A stretch of 64,000 nt of DNA. Origin: Oceanococcus sp. HetDA_MAG_MS8 (GTDB taxonomy: Bacteria; Pseudomonadota; Gammaproteobacteria; Nevskiales; Oceanococcaceae). The stretch covers positions 1 to 64,000 of the forward strand of contig JAHCMK010000007.1 of NCBI GenBank assembly GCA_019192445.1, in the 5' to 3' direction. Under the pieces are notes generated by a model, which saw only the letters and a list, made by a program, of their open reading frames with translations, was not told the DNA's origin and searched no databases. Below are positions 18,940-27,519 of this stretch, piece by piece (the first letter of the stretch is position 1; each line of letters opens with the position of its first letter). The translations under genes and the position numbers were made by a program.

Positions 18940-19245
18940 ATGTCCGGAGCGCGAGTTCGGGTCGGCTTCGAACAGGGTCGTCCGTGTTTACAAATTTTGG
19001 ATGCCGATGCGCACAGTGTTCGCATGGCCTGGCGCGCTCCTGCCGCAGGCGAGGCCTTCGATCACATGGGGTTGCGCGATTTTTGTCGCGAATGCCTGTT
19101 GCAACAGGCGGTTACGCGGTGGTGGTCCGATGAATCCCGGTACCCTGCTGACGCCACCGGGCTGGGATCGTCTACGCCAGGAGCATCAACAATGCTGGGA
19201 GCGGCGCCATCTGGTGGTAGACGCCCTATCGGCGGCCGCCGCTGA
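18940..19245 (+). CDS. Small protein of unknown function, predicted iron-repressed
   Basis: ATG 18940 has a strong GAGGAGA ribosome-binding site seven bases upstream and lies about 30 bases after the Fur-controlled promoter. The frame encodes 101 residues without signal peptide or membrane segment. The first 70 look protein-like (RPCLQILDADAHSVRMAWRA, then HMGLRDFCRECLLQQAVTRW, with two closely spaced cysteines). The last third overlaps greB in another frame and is Gly/Ser/Arg-rich, probably constrained by greB. I do not recognise a family. HemP and FeoC were considered but the sequence does not match them. The cysteines could bind a metal, but that is speculation. Confidence 0.65.
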   Translation: MSGARVRVGFEQGRPCLQILDADAHSVRMAWRAPAAGEAFDHMGLRDFCRECLLQQAVTRWWSDESRYPADATGLGSSTPGASTMLGAAPSGGRRPIGGRR

Positions 19246-19624
19246 GGGGGACCGTTCGGAAAACGCGGAGTACATCTACCGCAAAAAAGAATTGCGCGAA
19301 CTCGACCGGCGCCTTCGTTACCTCGGGCGACTCATCGATACCGCGCAGGTGATTCGACAAGCTCCAGCGGACTGCTCCAAGGTGCGGTTTGCGGCCCATG
19401 TGCATATCCAAAGTGACCGCGGTGAGGATCGGCGCTTTCAACTGGTGAGCGACTATGAGGCCAACCCAGCCAAGGGCTTAGTGAATTGGCGAGCCCCATT
19501 GGCGCGGGCACTGATCGGCAAACAGGTTGACGATGAAGTGGAAGTGAGCTTGGATACGGAGCAGGGCATGCGGGTATGGACCATCCTGGCGGTGGACTAT
19601 TCTGACCCAGAGCATGGCTCCTGA
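19130..19624 (+). CDS. greB: Transcription elongation factor GreB
   Basis: GreB enters the secondary channel of RNA polymerase and stimulates cleavage of backtracked RNA. ATG 19130 gives 164 residues. The N-terminal coiled coil spans about residues 10-75 with the tip motif GDRSENAEYIYRKKELRELD. Asp41 and Glu44 are the acidic tip residues that hold the catalytic metal. The C-terminal FKBP-like domain ends with VWTILAVDYSDPE. The RELDRRLRYL pattern and basic patch favour GreB over GreA. The start lies inside the preceding iron-regulated gene (116-base overlap) and has only a GGTGGTGG element upstream, so coupled translation is likely. Confidence 0.9.
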   Translation: MNPGTLLTPPGWDRLRQEHQQCWERRHLVVDALSAAAAEGDRSENAEYIYRKKELRELDRRLRYLGRLIDTAQVIRQAPADCSKVRFAAHVHIQSDRGEDRRFQLVSDYEANPAKGLVNWRAPLARALIGKQVDDEVEVSLDTEQGMRVWTILAVDYSDPEHGS

Positions 19625-19797
19625 GCGGAGCTTCTGCGGTTTTCCGCGGCGCCCTACGACTCCTGAGGCGCTTGCGATATCCCCCATACCATGGCCATGG
19701 GGTGGTTGCGCATGCTGCGCGTTCCTCCCTGAGCAGGAGAAATGCCGACTCCGCGTGGGTTCAAGCCAAACCAGTGCGGTGCATTCGCAAGGAGGTT

Positions 19798-19817
19798 CTG
19801 CCCCTGGATAGGGGCAG
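19798..19817. other. Stem-loop between convergent greB and purH
   Basis: CTGCCCCT (19798-19805) pairs with AGGGGCAG (19810-19817) around GGAT. It lies just beyond the 3' end of purH on the minus strand but has no T-run on either side. It may be a transcript-end stabiliser rather than an intrinsic terminator. A weaker CCCCAT/ATGGGG hairpin lies near 19683-19702. Confidence 0.4.
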
Positions 19818-19839
19818 CCTCATATGAGGGAATGACTAC

Positions 19840-21435
19840 TTAGTGTCGGAAGTGCCGACGCCCGGTCAAGGCCATGGCGACTCCGGCGGCATCGGCGGCA
19901 GCGATGACGGCTTCGTCACGCATAGAGCCTCCGGGCTGGATAATCGTTTTGGCGCCAGCCTCTACGCCCGCAAGCATCGCGTCGGGGAAGGGGAAAAAGG
20001 CATCGGAGGCCATGATGCTGCCATCCAGAGATAAACCAGCACCCTCGGCTTTGCGCACGGCAATGCGCACGCTGTCCAGGCGACTCATCTGCCCCGCACC
20101 AATCGCCAGTGTGCGCCCGTCTTTGACGAACACGATGGCATTGCTCTTGACCATTTTGACCACAGACCACGCAAAGCGAAGGTCGGTGAGCTGTTCGGCT
20201 TCGATGGGCTGGGCGGTCACGCTGCGCACGTCTTTGTCTTGCAGACAAAGAGTGTCAGACTCCTGGACTAACATTCCTCCGCTGACACTGCGTAGGTCTA
20301 AGCGTGAGCTACGTGCCAAGGGTCCCCCAGTCGCGAGGGCACGCACATTCGGCTTCGAGGCGAGCACTTCTAGCGCTTGTGCGCTAAAAGCCGGAGCAAT
20401 GAGCACTTCCAAGAATTGACGCTCGAGAATCGATTGCGCCAGCGCAGCATCCACCTCGTCATTCACGGCGATAATGCCGCCGAAGGCAGAGGTGGCGTCG
20501 CAGGCATAGGCGCGTTCATAGGCGCTACCGAGGTCAGCACCCAGCGCAACGCCGCAGGGGTTGGCGTGCTTGACGATGACACAGGCTGGGCCCTGGAATT
20601 CGTTCACGCAGGTCCAGGCGGCATCGGCATCGGCAATGTTGTTGTACGACAAGGCTTTGCCTTGCAGTAATTCAGCACCCGCTAAAGTCCCTGCAACGGG
20701 GCGTGCGTCGGCGTAAAAGCCGGCCGCCTGGTGAGGGTTCTCGCCGTAGCGCAGGGCCGTATGTAAGCGCCATTGACCGCCGATGTAAGGCCCTAGGGTA
20801 CGTGCCTGCGGTGTGTTGTCATCGCAGCGGCCCATCCAGTCCACAATGGCGGCGTCGTAGGCTGCAGTATGCGCAAAGGCCTTGAGCGCCAAGCGCTGAC
20901 GTAGGGCGAAGTCGGGTCCGCCTGCGTCAATCTCCCGCAGCAGCTCGGCGGCATCACTGGGGTCAACCAGGACGGTGACATCACGGTGATTCTTCGCGGC
21001 GGCGCGCAGCATGGCGGGGCCACCGATGTCGATATTTTCCACCGCAGTCGCATAGTCCGCATCGCCAGCGACGGTGGCGGCGAAGGGATACAAGTTCACG
21101 ACCACGAGATCGATGGGCGTGATGTCTTCTTCGGCCAGTGTCTGCTCGTCCACCCCGCGGCGCGCCAAGATGCCGCCGTGAATGCGTGGGTGCAGAGTTT
21201 TGACCCGCCCACCCAAAATCTCTGGAGATCCAGTGTGTTCCGCAACTTCGCGGACTTCCAGTCCGGCGGCGCGCAATTGTTTCGCGGTACCACCGGAGCT
21301 GATGAGGGTGACCCCACGCGCGCTTAAGGAGCGGGCGAATTCTTCAATGCCCGTTTTGTCAGAAACCGAAATAAGGGCGGTTTGAATAGGACGCCGACCA
21401 TGCAGGTCGCCACTGTCCGGGTGCGCGGTAATCAT
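19840..21435 (-). CDS. purH: Bifunctional AICAR transformylase / IMP cyclohydrolase
   Basis: PurH catalyses the last two steps of IMP synthesis in the cytosol: formylation of AICAR with 10-formyl-THF, then ring closure. The 531-residue product has the N-terminal MGS-like IMP cyclohydrolase domain (TALISVSDKTGIEEFARSLS, GGRVKTLHPRIHGGILARRG) up to about residue 200. The transformylase domain follows, with the active-site KHANPCGVALG near residue 275. The C-terminal FFPFPDAMLAGVEAGAKTII and RHFRH ending are typical. It is the last gene of the aroQ-accBC-prmA-fis-purH run. purD, often next in related genomes, is not here. Confidence 0.97.
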   Translation of the reverse strand: MITAHPDSGDLHGRRPIQTALISVSDKTGIEEFARSLSARGVTLISSGGTAKQLRAAGLEVREVAEHTGSPEILGGRVKTLHPRIHGGILARRGVDEQTLAEEDITPIDLVVVNLYPFAATVAGDADYATAVENIDIGGPAMLRAAAKNHRDVTVLVDPSDAAELLREIDAGGPDFALRQRLALKAFAHTAAYDAAIVDWMGRCDDNTPQARTLGPYIGGQWRLHTALRYGENPHQAAGFYADARPVAGTLAGAELLQGKALSYNNIADADAAWTCVNEFQGPACVIVKHANPCGVALGADLGSAYERAYACDATSAFGGIIAVNDEVDAALAQSILERQFLEVLIAPAFSAQALEVLASKPNVRALATGGPLARSSRLDLRSVSGGMLVQESDTLCLQDKDVRSVTAQPIEAEQLTDLRFAWSVVKMVKSNAIVFVKDGRTLAIGAGQMSRLDSVRIAVRKAEGAGLSLDGSIMASDAFFPFPDAMLAGVEAGAKTIIQPGGSMRDEAVIAAADAAGVAMALTGRRHFRH

Positions 21436-21488
21436 GGAGCAAGCTCAATCAAGAGGTGAGTAAAAGGTCAACAAGGTCGCCTTCGTCG

Positions 21489-21746
21489 TTATGCAGAGAG
21501 ATTGTATTTCTGCAGCTTCTTACGCAGCGTGGCGCGGTTGATCCCCAAAATGGCGGAGGCTTTGGTGTTATTCCCTTCGCAATGGGCTAAGACAGCGCGC
21601 AGGAGGGGGCGCTCGAACTCTTCCATCAGCGTTTCGTACAAAGGGGCCGGTTGGGCGCCGTTGAGCGTGCGCAAGTAATCCTGCACGCAGGCTTCAACGT
21701 ACTCACCAAGAGGTTGGTTCAGCGGCGGAGAGGCCGACTCAGACAT
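21489..21746 (-). CDS. fis: DNA-binding protein Fis
   Basis: Fis is a nucleoid-associated homodimer that bends DNA and activates stable-RNA promoters during fast growth. ATG 21746 gives 85 residues. A TTG eight codons upstream would extend it but is less likely, and no strong ribosome-binding site favours either. The C-terminal helix-turn-helix is clear (CEGNNTKASAILGINRATLR), followed by KKLQKYNLSA. In many gammaproteobacteria dusB precedes fis; here dusB is missing and prmA is directly upstream. Confidence 0.92.
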   Translation of the reverse strand: MSESASPPLNQPLGEYVEACVQDYLRTLNGAQPAPLYETLMEEFERPLLRAVLAHCEGNNTKASAILGINRATLRKKLQKYNLSA

Positions 21747-21809
21747 AAGCGGGGATCGAGGCCGGGGCAACGAAGAACCGACGAATGATACCGGCCCCGC
21801 GCGAATTGT

Positions 21810-22679
21810 CTAGTCGCAATCCTTTAGTGTGCCCAGGAGTGCACACCATTGCCCTTGGACATATCGCGCAAACTGCAATTCCGGAAATGCGTCTTCCACC
21901 AGGGCTGCTTGGTCGTTGAGCAGCCCCGCCAAGAGCAGCTGGCCTTGGGGGTTGAGACAGCCCTGAAGGGTGGGGGCCAGCTCTACCAGGATGCCGGCCA
22001 GAATGTTGGCAATAACCAAGTCGTAGCGGCGCTGGGCGGCCTGTGCGCAGCTGACCACCGTAATGTTTTGGTGATTGGCTTGGGCATTGTTGCGGGTCGA
22101 GGTGTCGGCCTGCGGGTCAATATCGCAGGCGATGACCTCCGTGGCACCAGCCATAGCGCTGGCGATGGCAAGAATTCCAGAGCCACAGCCGTAATCCAGA
22201 ACGGTGCGACCCTCTAAATTGTGCTGGCCTATCCATTCCAGGCATAGCGCCGTGCTGGGGTGGGTTCCCGTTCCAAAAGCGAGCCCTGGGTCCAGGCGCA
22301 GCGTGCGCCGCTGATCATTGGGAACCTCCGCGCCATGAGGCGCTACACGTAGCCATTGCCCAAAATCGATGGGCTGAAAATGGTCCAGCCACGCGCGCTC
22401 CCACACTTGCTCGGCCAGATCACCCCATTGCAGGCTGAGAATATAGGCCTCGCCGCCGAGGCGAAGCGAAGTCTCAACCTGCTCACGATCGACGTCGCCA
22501 GGGAACAAACCGGTCACACGCGTGTGCTGCCACAGTGGAGTTTGTCCCGGTGCCGGTTCCAGTACGGGATTGTCCTCAGCGTCGCTGAAGGTGACCGCCA
22601 AGGCCCCGCAGGCCTCGAGAATTTCGCTTAACGCTTCCGGTTGCGCGGTGCGCAGGTGCAGCTCGTGCCAATCACTCAC
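21810..22679 (-). CDS. prmA: Ribosomal protein L11 methyltransferase (GTG start)
   Basis: PrmA trimethylates L11 at several amino groups using S-adenosylmethionine. The 289-residue product has the N-terminal substrate-recognition domain ([20 protein letters not shown]). The class I methyltransferase core shows motif [20 protein letters not shown] at about residues 160-178, and the NPPY-like motif is replaced by [15 protein letters not shown]. It starts with GTG at 22679 and overlaps the accC stop by eight bases. The position after accC is conserved in many gammaproteobacteria. Confidence 0.93.
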   Translation of the reverse strand: MSDWHELHLRTAQPEALSEILEACGALAVTFSDAEDNPVLEPAPGQTPLWQHTRVTGLFPGDVDREQVETSLRLGGEAYILSLQWGDLAEQVWERAWLDHFQPIDFGQWLRVAPHGAEVPNDQRRTLRLDPGLAFGTGTHPSTALCLEWIGQHNLEGRTVLDYGCGSGILAIASAMAGATEVIACDIDPQADTSTRNNAQANHQNITVVSCAQAAQRRYDLVIANILAGILVELAPTLQGCLNPQGQLLLAGLLNDQAALVEDAFPELQFARYVQGQWCALLGTLKDCD

Positions 22680-24033
22680 TCTCGCGCCACTCCTCCATCC
22701 GCGCTTCTAGATGGTGGATCGACACCCCCCCTTCAACGAAGGCCGGATCGGCCAAAATACGTAGGTGGAGTTCACGGTTGTTTTTGACCCCCTCCAGGAT
22801 GAGTTCCTCCAGGGCGCCGCGGGTGCGCGCCATGGCAATCTCGCGGCTGTCACCACTGACGATTAATTTGCCAATCATGGAGTCGTAGTGCGGCGGGACC
22901 CTGTAGCCGGCGTAAATATGCGAGTCAATTCGTACGCCGGGGCCGCCAGGTGCATGAAACTTGGTGATTTCACCAGGTGAGGGGGCAAAGCTCAAAGAGT
23001 CCTCGGCGTTCAGCCGACATTCAATTGCATGCCCCTGCCAACGGATGTCGTCCTGTTGGTAGGCCAGAGTTTGGCCATCGGCAATTTCAATCTGGGCGCG
23101 TACCAAGTCCACTCCCGTCACGGTTTCGGTCACGGGGTGCTCAACCTGGATACGGGTATTCATCTCAATGAAGTAAAACTGGCCCTCCTCGTACAAGAAC
23201 TCGAAGGTCCCTGCGCCCACATAGTCAATGTCCTTGCAGGCCTTGACGCAAAGGGCTCCGATGCGCTGGCGCTGCTCCTCGGTAATGCCGGGAGCCGGCG
23301 ACTCTTCCAGCACTTTTTGGTGACGCCTTTGCAGCGAACAATCGCGCTCCCCCAAATGAATGGCGTGGCCATGGGTGTCACATAAGACCTGGAATTCGAT
23401 GTGCCGTGGTTTCGTAAGATATTTTTCCAGGAACACGGCTGGGTTACCAAAAGCATTAGCGGCCTCTTGCTGAGCGAGGCTCACAGCTTCGCGCAGCTGC
23501 TCAGGCCGATGCACCACATGCATTCCGCGGCCGCCGCCCCCAGCTGCAGCCTTCACGAGTACTGGATAGCCGATGCCAGCTGCCACCTCGTCCCATTCCT
23601 CGGGGTCTTCTCCCAGAGCGCCATCGGAACCAGGGACGCAGGGCACTCCAGCGGCAATCATGGCGGCTTTGGCCGCAGTCTTGTCGCCCATCAACGCGAT
23701 GGTCTCAGCGCGGGGGCCGATGAAAATGAAGCCACTTTTAGTCACCGACTCGGCGAAATCTGCGTTCTCCGATAAGAATCCGAAGCCGGGGTGGATAGCG
23801 TCTGCACCGGTGACCTCGGCCGCCGCAATAATGGCCGGCATGTTGAGGTAGCTACGTGGCGCCTGCGCCGGGCCAATACACACTGCCTCGTCAGCGAGTA
23901 GTACATGTTTTTGGTCGCGGTCCGCCGTGGAGAAGACGGCGACGGTGCGAATGCCCATCTCGCGGCAGGCGCGCTGAATACGCAGCGCAATCTCGCCCCG
24001 GTTGGCAATCAGGACTTTGTTAATACGCTCCAT
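22672..24033 (-). CDS. accC: Acetyl-CoA carboxylase, biotin carboxylase subunit
   Basis: AccC uses ATP and bicarbonate to carboxylate biotin on AccB, the first half-reaction of fatty-acid synthesis. The 453-residue product (E. coli 449) begins [20 protein letters not shown]. It has the ATP-grasp glycine loop [14 protein letters not shown] near residue 160, the catalytic [14 protein letters not shown] near residue 290, and a biotin-carboxylase C-terminal domain. Its ATG overlaps the accB stop (TAATG), so AccB and AccC are translationally coupled. Confidence 0.97.
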   Translation of the reverse strand: MERINKVLIANRGEIALRIQRACREMGIRTVAVFSTADRDQKHVLLADEAVCIGPAQAPRSYLNMPAIIAAAEVTGADAIHPGFGFLSENADFAESVTKSGFIFIGPRAETIALMGDKTAAKAAMIAAGVPCVPGSDGALGEDPEEWDEVAAGIGYPVLVKAAAGGGGRGMHVVHRPEQLREAVSLAQQEAANAFGNPAVFLEKYLTKPRHIEFQVLCDTHGHAIHLGERDCSLQRRHQKVLEESPAPGITEEQRQRIGALCVKACKDIDYVGAGTFEFLYEEGQFYFIEMNTRIQVEHPVTETVTGVDLVRAQIEIADGQTLAYQQDDIRWQGHAIECRLNAEDSLSFAPSPGEITKFHAPGGPGVRIDSHIYAGYRVPPHYDSMIGKLIVSGDSREIAMARTRGALEELILEGVKNNRELHLRILADPAFVEGGVSIHHLEARMEEWRESE

Positions 24034-24479
24034 TATTCGATAACGATTAGCGGTTGGTCGTACTCCACAGGCTGCTCGTTATCCACCAGCACCTCGCGCA
24101 CCGTTCCAGAGCAGGGCGATTCGATTTGGTTCAGCATCTTCATGGCTTCGATGATGCACAGGGTCTGCCCGGCGGCCACGGTTTGTCCAACTTCCACAAA
24201 GGGTTTGGCGCCCGGCGCGGGCGAGCGGTAAAAGGTACCGACCATGGGTGCTTTGACCTCCGTGCCATTGTGGCTGGGAGCCGGTGCAGCCGTTGCTGGC
24301 TCTGCGGGCGCTGGTGCGGCGGCTGGGGTAGGAGCGGCCGGCGCTGCACTCCACTGAGCCGGGGCATTGGCTGAGAAGCGCGCAATGCGAATCGTCTCGT
24401 CATTGGTCGAGATTTCCAACTCTGCGACGTCAGAGTCTTCTACAACCTCAATCAGTTTTTTGATTTTGCGGATATCCAT
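24033..24479 (-). CDS. accB: Biotin carboxyl carrier protein of acetyl-CoA carboxylase
   Basis: AccB carries the biotin that shuttles between AccC and the carboxyltransferase. The 148-residue product has an N-terminal segment [20 protein letters not shown], an Ala/Pro-rich flexible linker at residues 40-70, and a C-terminal biotinyl domain. [10 protein letters not shown] holds the acceptor Lys114, and the family thumb region ([19 protein letters not shown]) is present. It lies downstream of aroQ with a 37-base gap. Confidence 0.97.
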   Translation of the reverse strand: MDIRKIKKLIEVVEDSDVAELEISTNDETIRIARFSANAPAQWSAAPAAPTPAAAPAPAEPATAAPAPSHNGTEVKAPMVGTFYRSPAPGAKPFVEVGQTVAAGQTLCIIEAMKMLNQIESPCSGTVREVLVDNEQPVEYDQPLIVIE

Positions 24480-24516
24480 GCTTGCGGGTCTCGGTTTGGA
24501 CGGCCTGTGAACAGCT

Positions 24517-24963
24517 TCAAGCGTTCTGGCTTAAATGGGTATGCGCGGCGGCCAGTGCGAACTGGTAGCCCTGTGGGCCCAAGCCGCAGATGACGCCTTG
24601 GGCAATATCAGACATATAAGACCTGTGGCGGAAACTCTCCCTGGCATGCACATTCGACAAATGCACTTCAATGAAGGGGATCGCCACGGCCAGTAATGCG
24701 TCGCGTAGGGCCACGCTGGTATGGGTAAAGGCGGCCGGATTGAAGAGGATGAACTCCACCGCATCATCAGCCGCTGCGTGTATGGCCTCGATTAGCTCGG
24801 CCTCGGAGTTGGACTGCAAGCATTCCAGCTCATGACCCAAGTCTTGGGCGGCGGCCACCAGTTGATCCTCGATATCGCCGAGGGTGAGGTGGCCGTAGAT
24901 ATCGGGCTCACGCTGACCTAATCGATTGAGATTGGGGCCATTGAGCAGCAGTATGCGTGACAT
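24517..24963 (-). CDS. aroQ: Type II 3-dehydroquinate dehydratase
   Basis: AroQ converts 3-dehydroquinate to 3-dehydroshikimate, step three of the shikimate pathway, as a dodecamer. The 148-residue product has the flavodoxin-like fold. [20 protein letters not shown] contains the catalytic Arg and Tyr23, [17 protein letters not shown] comes next, and [18 protein letters not shown] contains the catalytic His. It is the first gene of the accBC-prmA-fis-purH run. The promoter region upstream holds a palindrome and a phased direct repeat. Confidence 0.97.
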   Translation of the reverse strand: MSRILLLNGPNLNRLGQREPDIYGHLTLGDIEDQLVAAAQDLGHELECLQSNSEAELIEAIHAAADDAVEFILFNPAAFTHTSVALRDALLAVAIPFIEVHLSNVHARESFRHRSYMSDIAQGVICGLGPQGYQFALAAAHTHLSQNA

Positions 24964-25022
24964 CGGTGCGGGCAGAGTGAAGGACGCCTTTGCACTCTAT
25001 CGGAGTCTGGACCCTAATGTCA

Positions 25023-25072
25023 TCCTACCGTAGGATTTTGCGTACGTTCGCTGCAAGATTGCGTGCGTTAGC
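25023..25072. repeat. Palindrome and 21-bp-phased direct repeat upstream of aroQ-accBC
   Basis: TCCTAC/GTAGGA form a 13-base palindrome at 25023-25035. Next to it, TTGCGTACGTTCGC (25038-25051) and TTGCGTGCGTTAGC (25059-25072) match at 12 of 14 positions with a 21-base period, which puts them on one face of the helix. This is the form of a tandem operator. The region lies 60-110 bases upstream of aroQ on the minus strand. The binding protein is unknown. Confidence 0.4.
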
Positions 25073-25188
25073 GGCGGTTTTATGGTGACTGTACTGGTGT
25101 TGATTGCAGGTCTTGTTCTTGCCAATGCGTAGCACGATACTCTCTGAAGGGCGTGTTCGATGGCGGGCTGCGCCGGCCCGCACCTTGC

Positions 25189-25713
25189 TTAGCCATCCAA
25201 TGGGGCAAGCCAGTCTGCAAGAATGGCTGGAGTGAGGGCGCCGGCATGGCTGCGCACAATTTTCCCTTCGGGGTTAATCAACACCGTCCAGGGTAGGGCG
25301 CCTTGGGTGTCTCCCAAGTTGGTCATCCAATCGCTGACTCCACGCTCGCCAAATAGAACCGGGTAATTCATGCCAACTTTAGTGGCATAGGCTTGTGCTG
25401 GCTCTAGGCGATCCATGGCGGGGCCCAAGATCTGTAGATCCTGGTCGGCGTAGCGATCTTGGGTTTGAATGAGCAAAGGAATCTCTTCTAAGCAGGGTGG
25501 GCACCAAGTCGCCCAAAAATTCACCATCACCCATTGGCCATCAAACTCCGCGGCGCGGCGCAGCTGTCCTTGAGCATCCACCAGTTCCCAATCCGGTCGC
25601 TGGGCCCCAGAGGCCGTTTGTTGCATGGGCTCATGCTCACGAGCTGCGAGCAAACCAAGCACCAAGGCCACCACGGCAACCAATACAAAACTAGCAATAC
25701 GAAGCTGATTCAT
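25189..25713 (-). CDS. TlpA/ResA-like membrane-anchored thiol-disulfide oxidoreductase
   Basis: A 174-residue thioredoxin-fold protein attached to the inner membrane by a single helix (residues 6-24) with its domain in the periplasm. The active-site W-C-P-P-C lies at residues 70-74 (FWATWCPPCLEEIPLL), and a cis-proline loop is seen in GALPWTVLI. Such proteins reduce disulfides of apocytochromes or other periplasmic targets. The ATG overlaps the stop of cutA, so the two are cotranscribed, as cutA and dsbD are in E. coli. The specific target is unknown. Confidence 0.88.
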   Translation of the reverse strand: MNQLRIASFVLVAVVALVLGLLAAREHEPMQQTASGAQRPDWELVDAQGQLRRAAEFDGQWVMVNFWATWCPPCLEEIPLLIQTQDRYADQDLQILGPAMDRLEPAQAYATKVGMNYPVLFGERGVSDWMTNLGDTQGALPWTVLINPEGKIVRSHAGALTPAILADWLAPLDG

Positions 25714-26045
25714 GGGGCTTTAGTCTGTTCCTGCAGCCATTCCAAATAGCTGGGCAAGCCTGCACTGAGAGGAGTGGCGAGAATTTGCGGGGTTTCGTAG
25801 GGGTGATGAGCGAGTACGTACTGCTCAAGTTGGGGATAGCAACGGCGCATGGTTTTGCACAGCAATAGCACCTCGGCCTCGGCGCAAACGCGACCCTGCC
25901 AGCGATAAGTGGACTGAATAGGGAGCTGTTGCACGCAGGCAGCCAAACTTTGCTCCACAATGCCGCGGGCTAGGGCCTCCGCCTGTTGCGGGGGCGCAGT
26001 GATCCATACCACCCACGCCTCAGAGGTTGCCTGTGTTGTTTCCAT
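25710..26045 (-). CDS. cutA: Divalent-cation tolerance protein CutA
   Basis: CutA1 is a small, very stable trimer linked to tolerance of copper and other divalent metals; its biochemical role is unsettled. The 111-residue product has the family core AEALARGIVEQSLAACVQQL and STYRWQGRVCAEAEVLLLCK. HPYETPQILATPLSAGLPSYLEWL occupies the C-terminal half. Its start codon abuts the region where the divergent MATE gene could begin, and it is coupled to the TlpA-like gene. Confidence 0.93.
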   Translation of the reverse strand: METTQATSEAWVVWITAPPQQAEALARGIVEQSLAACVQQLPIQSTYRWQGRVCAEAEVLLLCKTMRRCYPQLEQYVLAHHPYETPQILATPLSAGLPSYLEWLQEQTKAP

Positions 26046-26118
26046 GCCTCGTCACTCTAGCAGTGCGCTCCCTGCAGCGCAGTTCACCACAGCCGTGACG
26101 CCGTCATCCCATGTGCCG

Positions 26119-27438
26119 ATGCTCAGCGTTCTGAGGCGGTTGTGGCGTTTGGCGTTGCCCTTGGTGCTAGCTCAAGCGTGTTTTCTCGGTATGAATGCCG
26201 TCGACACGCTGTTTGCCGGCCGCTTCGCTGCAAGCACCTTGGCCGGAGTGGGTCTGGGGAGCTCGGCCATTATTGCCGGCTACTGCTTATTGATGGGGAT
26301 TTGTTTAGGAGTTGCACCGGCGGTCGGTCGGGCTTTGGGGGCGCAGGTCGATGCGGCGCATCTAGGAGCATGGACACTGGGTGCCCTGCAATTGGGCTTG
26401 GTATTGTGGACCCTACTGTTTGGGCTCTTTCAAGTTCTCGCCGGCCCACTGGCATCTTGGATTGCTCCCGAGCCCCAAGCCGCGGCCGAGATGCAGGCTT
26501 ACTTGCGCTGGAGTACCTGGGGTTTCCCTGCGCTCGGTGCTTTTTTCGTATTGCGCAATGTCTTGGAGGCTCACGGTCACTCCGGGCCAACCTTGATGTG
26601 GGGGGCGTTCGCCCTAGGCCTGAACGTCATCCTCGATGCCGTCTTGGTCTCCGGTTGGGGGCCGGTGCCCGCGCTTGGCGCCGCTGGGGTAGGAATGGCG
26701 ACCAGCGCTGTCCACTGGGTCTTAGGTTTGGGGATGTGGTGGTCTTTGCGACGGCATCCTGCCACCCGTCAACTGCGTCTACGCTCCGCGCCTGCGGTGC
26801 GCCAGGGGCGTAAAGAGATGTGGCAGTTAGGGCTGCCCATCGGCTTAGCCCTGTTGGCTGAAAGTGGACTCTTTGCTCTAGGGGGCTTGTTGATCGCGGT
26901 GTATGGCACAAAGGTCGCGGCCGCTCACCAAATTGCGAACACCCTGTCAGCCCTGGCCTTCATGCTTCAGGTTGGTGTCGGACAGGCCATGTGCGTATTG
27001 ATCAGCCAGGCTTGGGGCGCCGGTGACGCAGCGCGCTTGCAGCTAGCGGCGCGGGCCGGGGTTGGCTCAGGTTTGCTCTTGGCGGTGGTGGTGGCAAGTG
27101 TTTATGCCCTGGCTGGAGATCTGCTGGTTGCGGGCTTCAGCTTGGATGCTGAGGTCCGTCGCTGGGGCTCAGCCTTCATGCTCTGGGCTGCCCTGTTTCA
27201 CATTTTTGATGCCTTACAGGCTCTGCATGCGGCGGGGCTACGCGGCTTACACCAGACCGCTGCCGTCATGCGGCGTACCTTGCTCGCCTACATGGGGCTT
27301 GCCGTGCCAGGCATGCTGCTTGGAGTGATGGTGTGGCGCCTGCCACCCACGGTGATTTGGTGGGCGTTTAGTGCCGGCTTGGCCCTGGCGGCCGTATTGC
27401 TGGGTCTGCGTTTCTGGGCAGAACTGCGCAAACAGTGA
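26119..27438 (+). CDS. MATE family multidrug/sodium efflux protein (NorM-like)
   Basis: A cation-driven exporter in the inner membrane with about twelve hydrophobic segments in two homologous halves. MNAVDTLFAGRFAASTLAGV (helix 1) and GLPIGLALLAESGLFALGGL (helix 7) are typical MATE positions. Start at ATG 26119 (MLSVLRRLWRLALPLVLAQ) gives 439 residues and fits the NorM N-terminus. The frame remains open upstream to GTG 26113 and to ATG 26044, but the latter would share bases with the divergent cutA start codon. None of the three has a convincing ribosome-binding site. The substrate is unknown. Confidence 0.85.
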   Translation: MLSVLRRLWRLALPLVLAQACFLGMNAVDTLFAGRFAASTLAGVGLGSSAIIAGYCLLMGICLGVAPAVGRALGAQVDAAHLGAWTLGALQLGLVLWTLLFGLFQVLAGPLASWIAPEPQAAAEMQAYLRWSTWGFPALGAFFVLRNVLEAHGHSGPTLMWGAFALGLNVILDAVLVSGWGPVPALGAAGVGMATSAVHWVLGLGMWWSLRRHPATRQLRLRSAPAVRQGRKEMWQLGLPIGLALLAESGLFALGGLLIAVYGTKVAAAHQIANTLSALAFMLQVGVGQAMCVLISQAWGAGDAARLQLAARAGVGSGLLLAVVVASVYALAGDLLVAGFSLDAEVRRWGSAFMLWAALFHIFDALQALHAAGLRGLHQTAAVMRRTLLAYMGLAVPGMLLGVMVWRLPPTVIWWAFSAGLALAAVLLGLRFWAELRKQ

Positions 27439-27519
27439 ATGTCCTGAGTGCGGTAGGCCCCGCCGGGAAAAATAGCGAGTTAGACTTGGCGCCCCGATAA
27501 GACCAAGAAGTCTGCGCCC

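Noticed and set aside
19001..19129. Longer GreB start at 19001
   Set aside because: The extra 43 residues do not resemble GreB and overlap the iron-regulated gene. ATG 19130 gives the family N-terminus.
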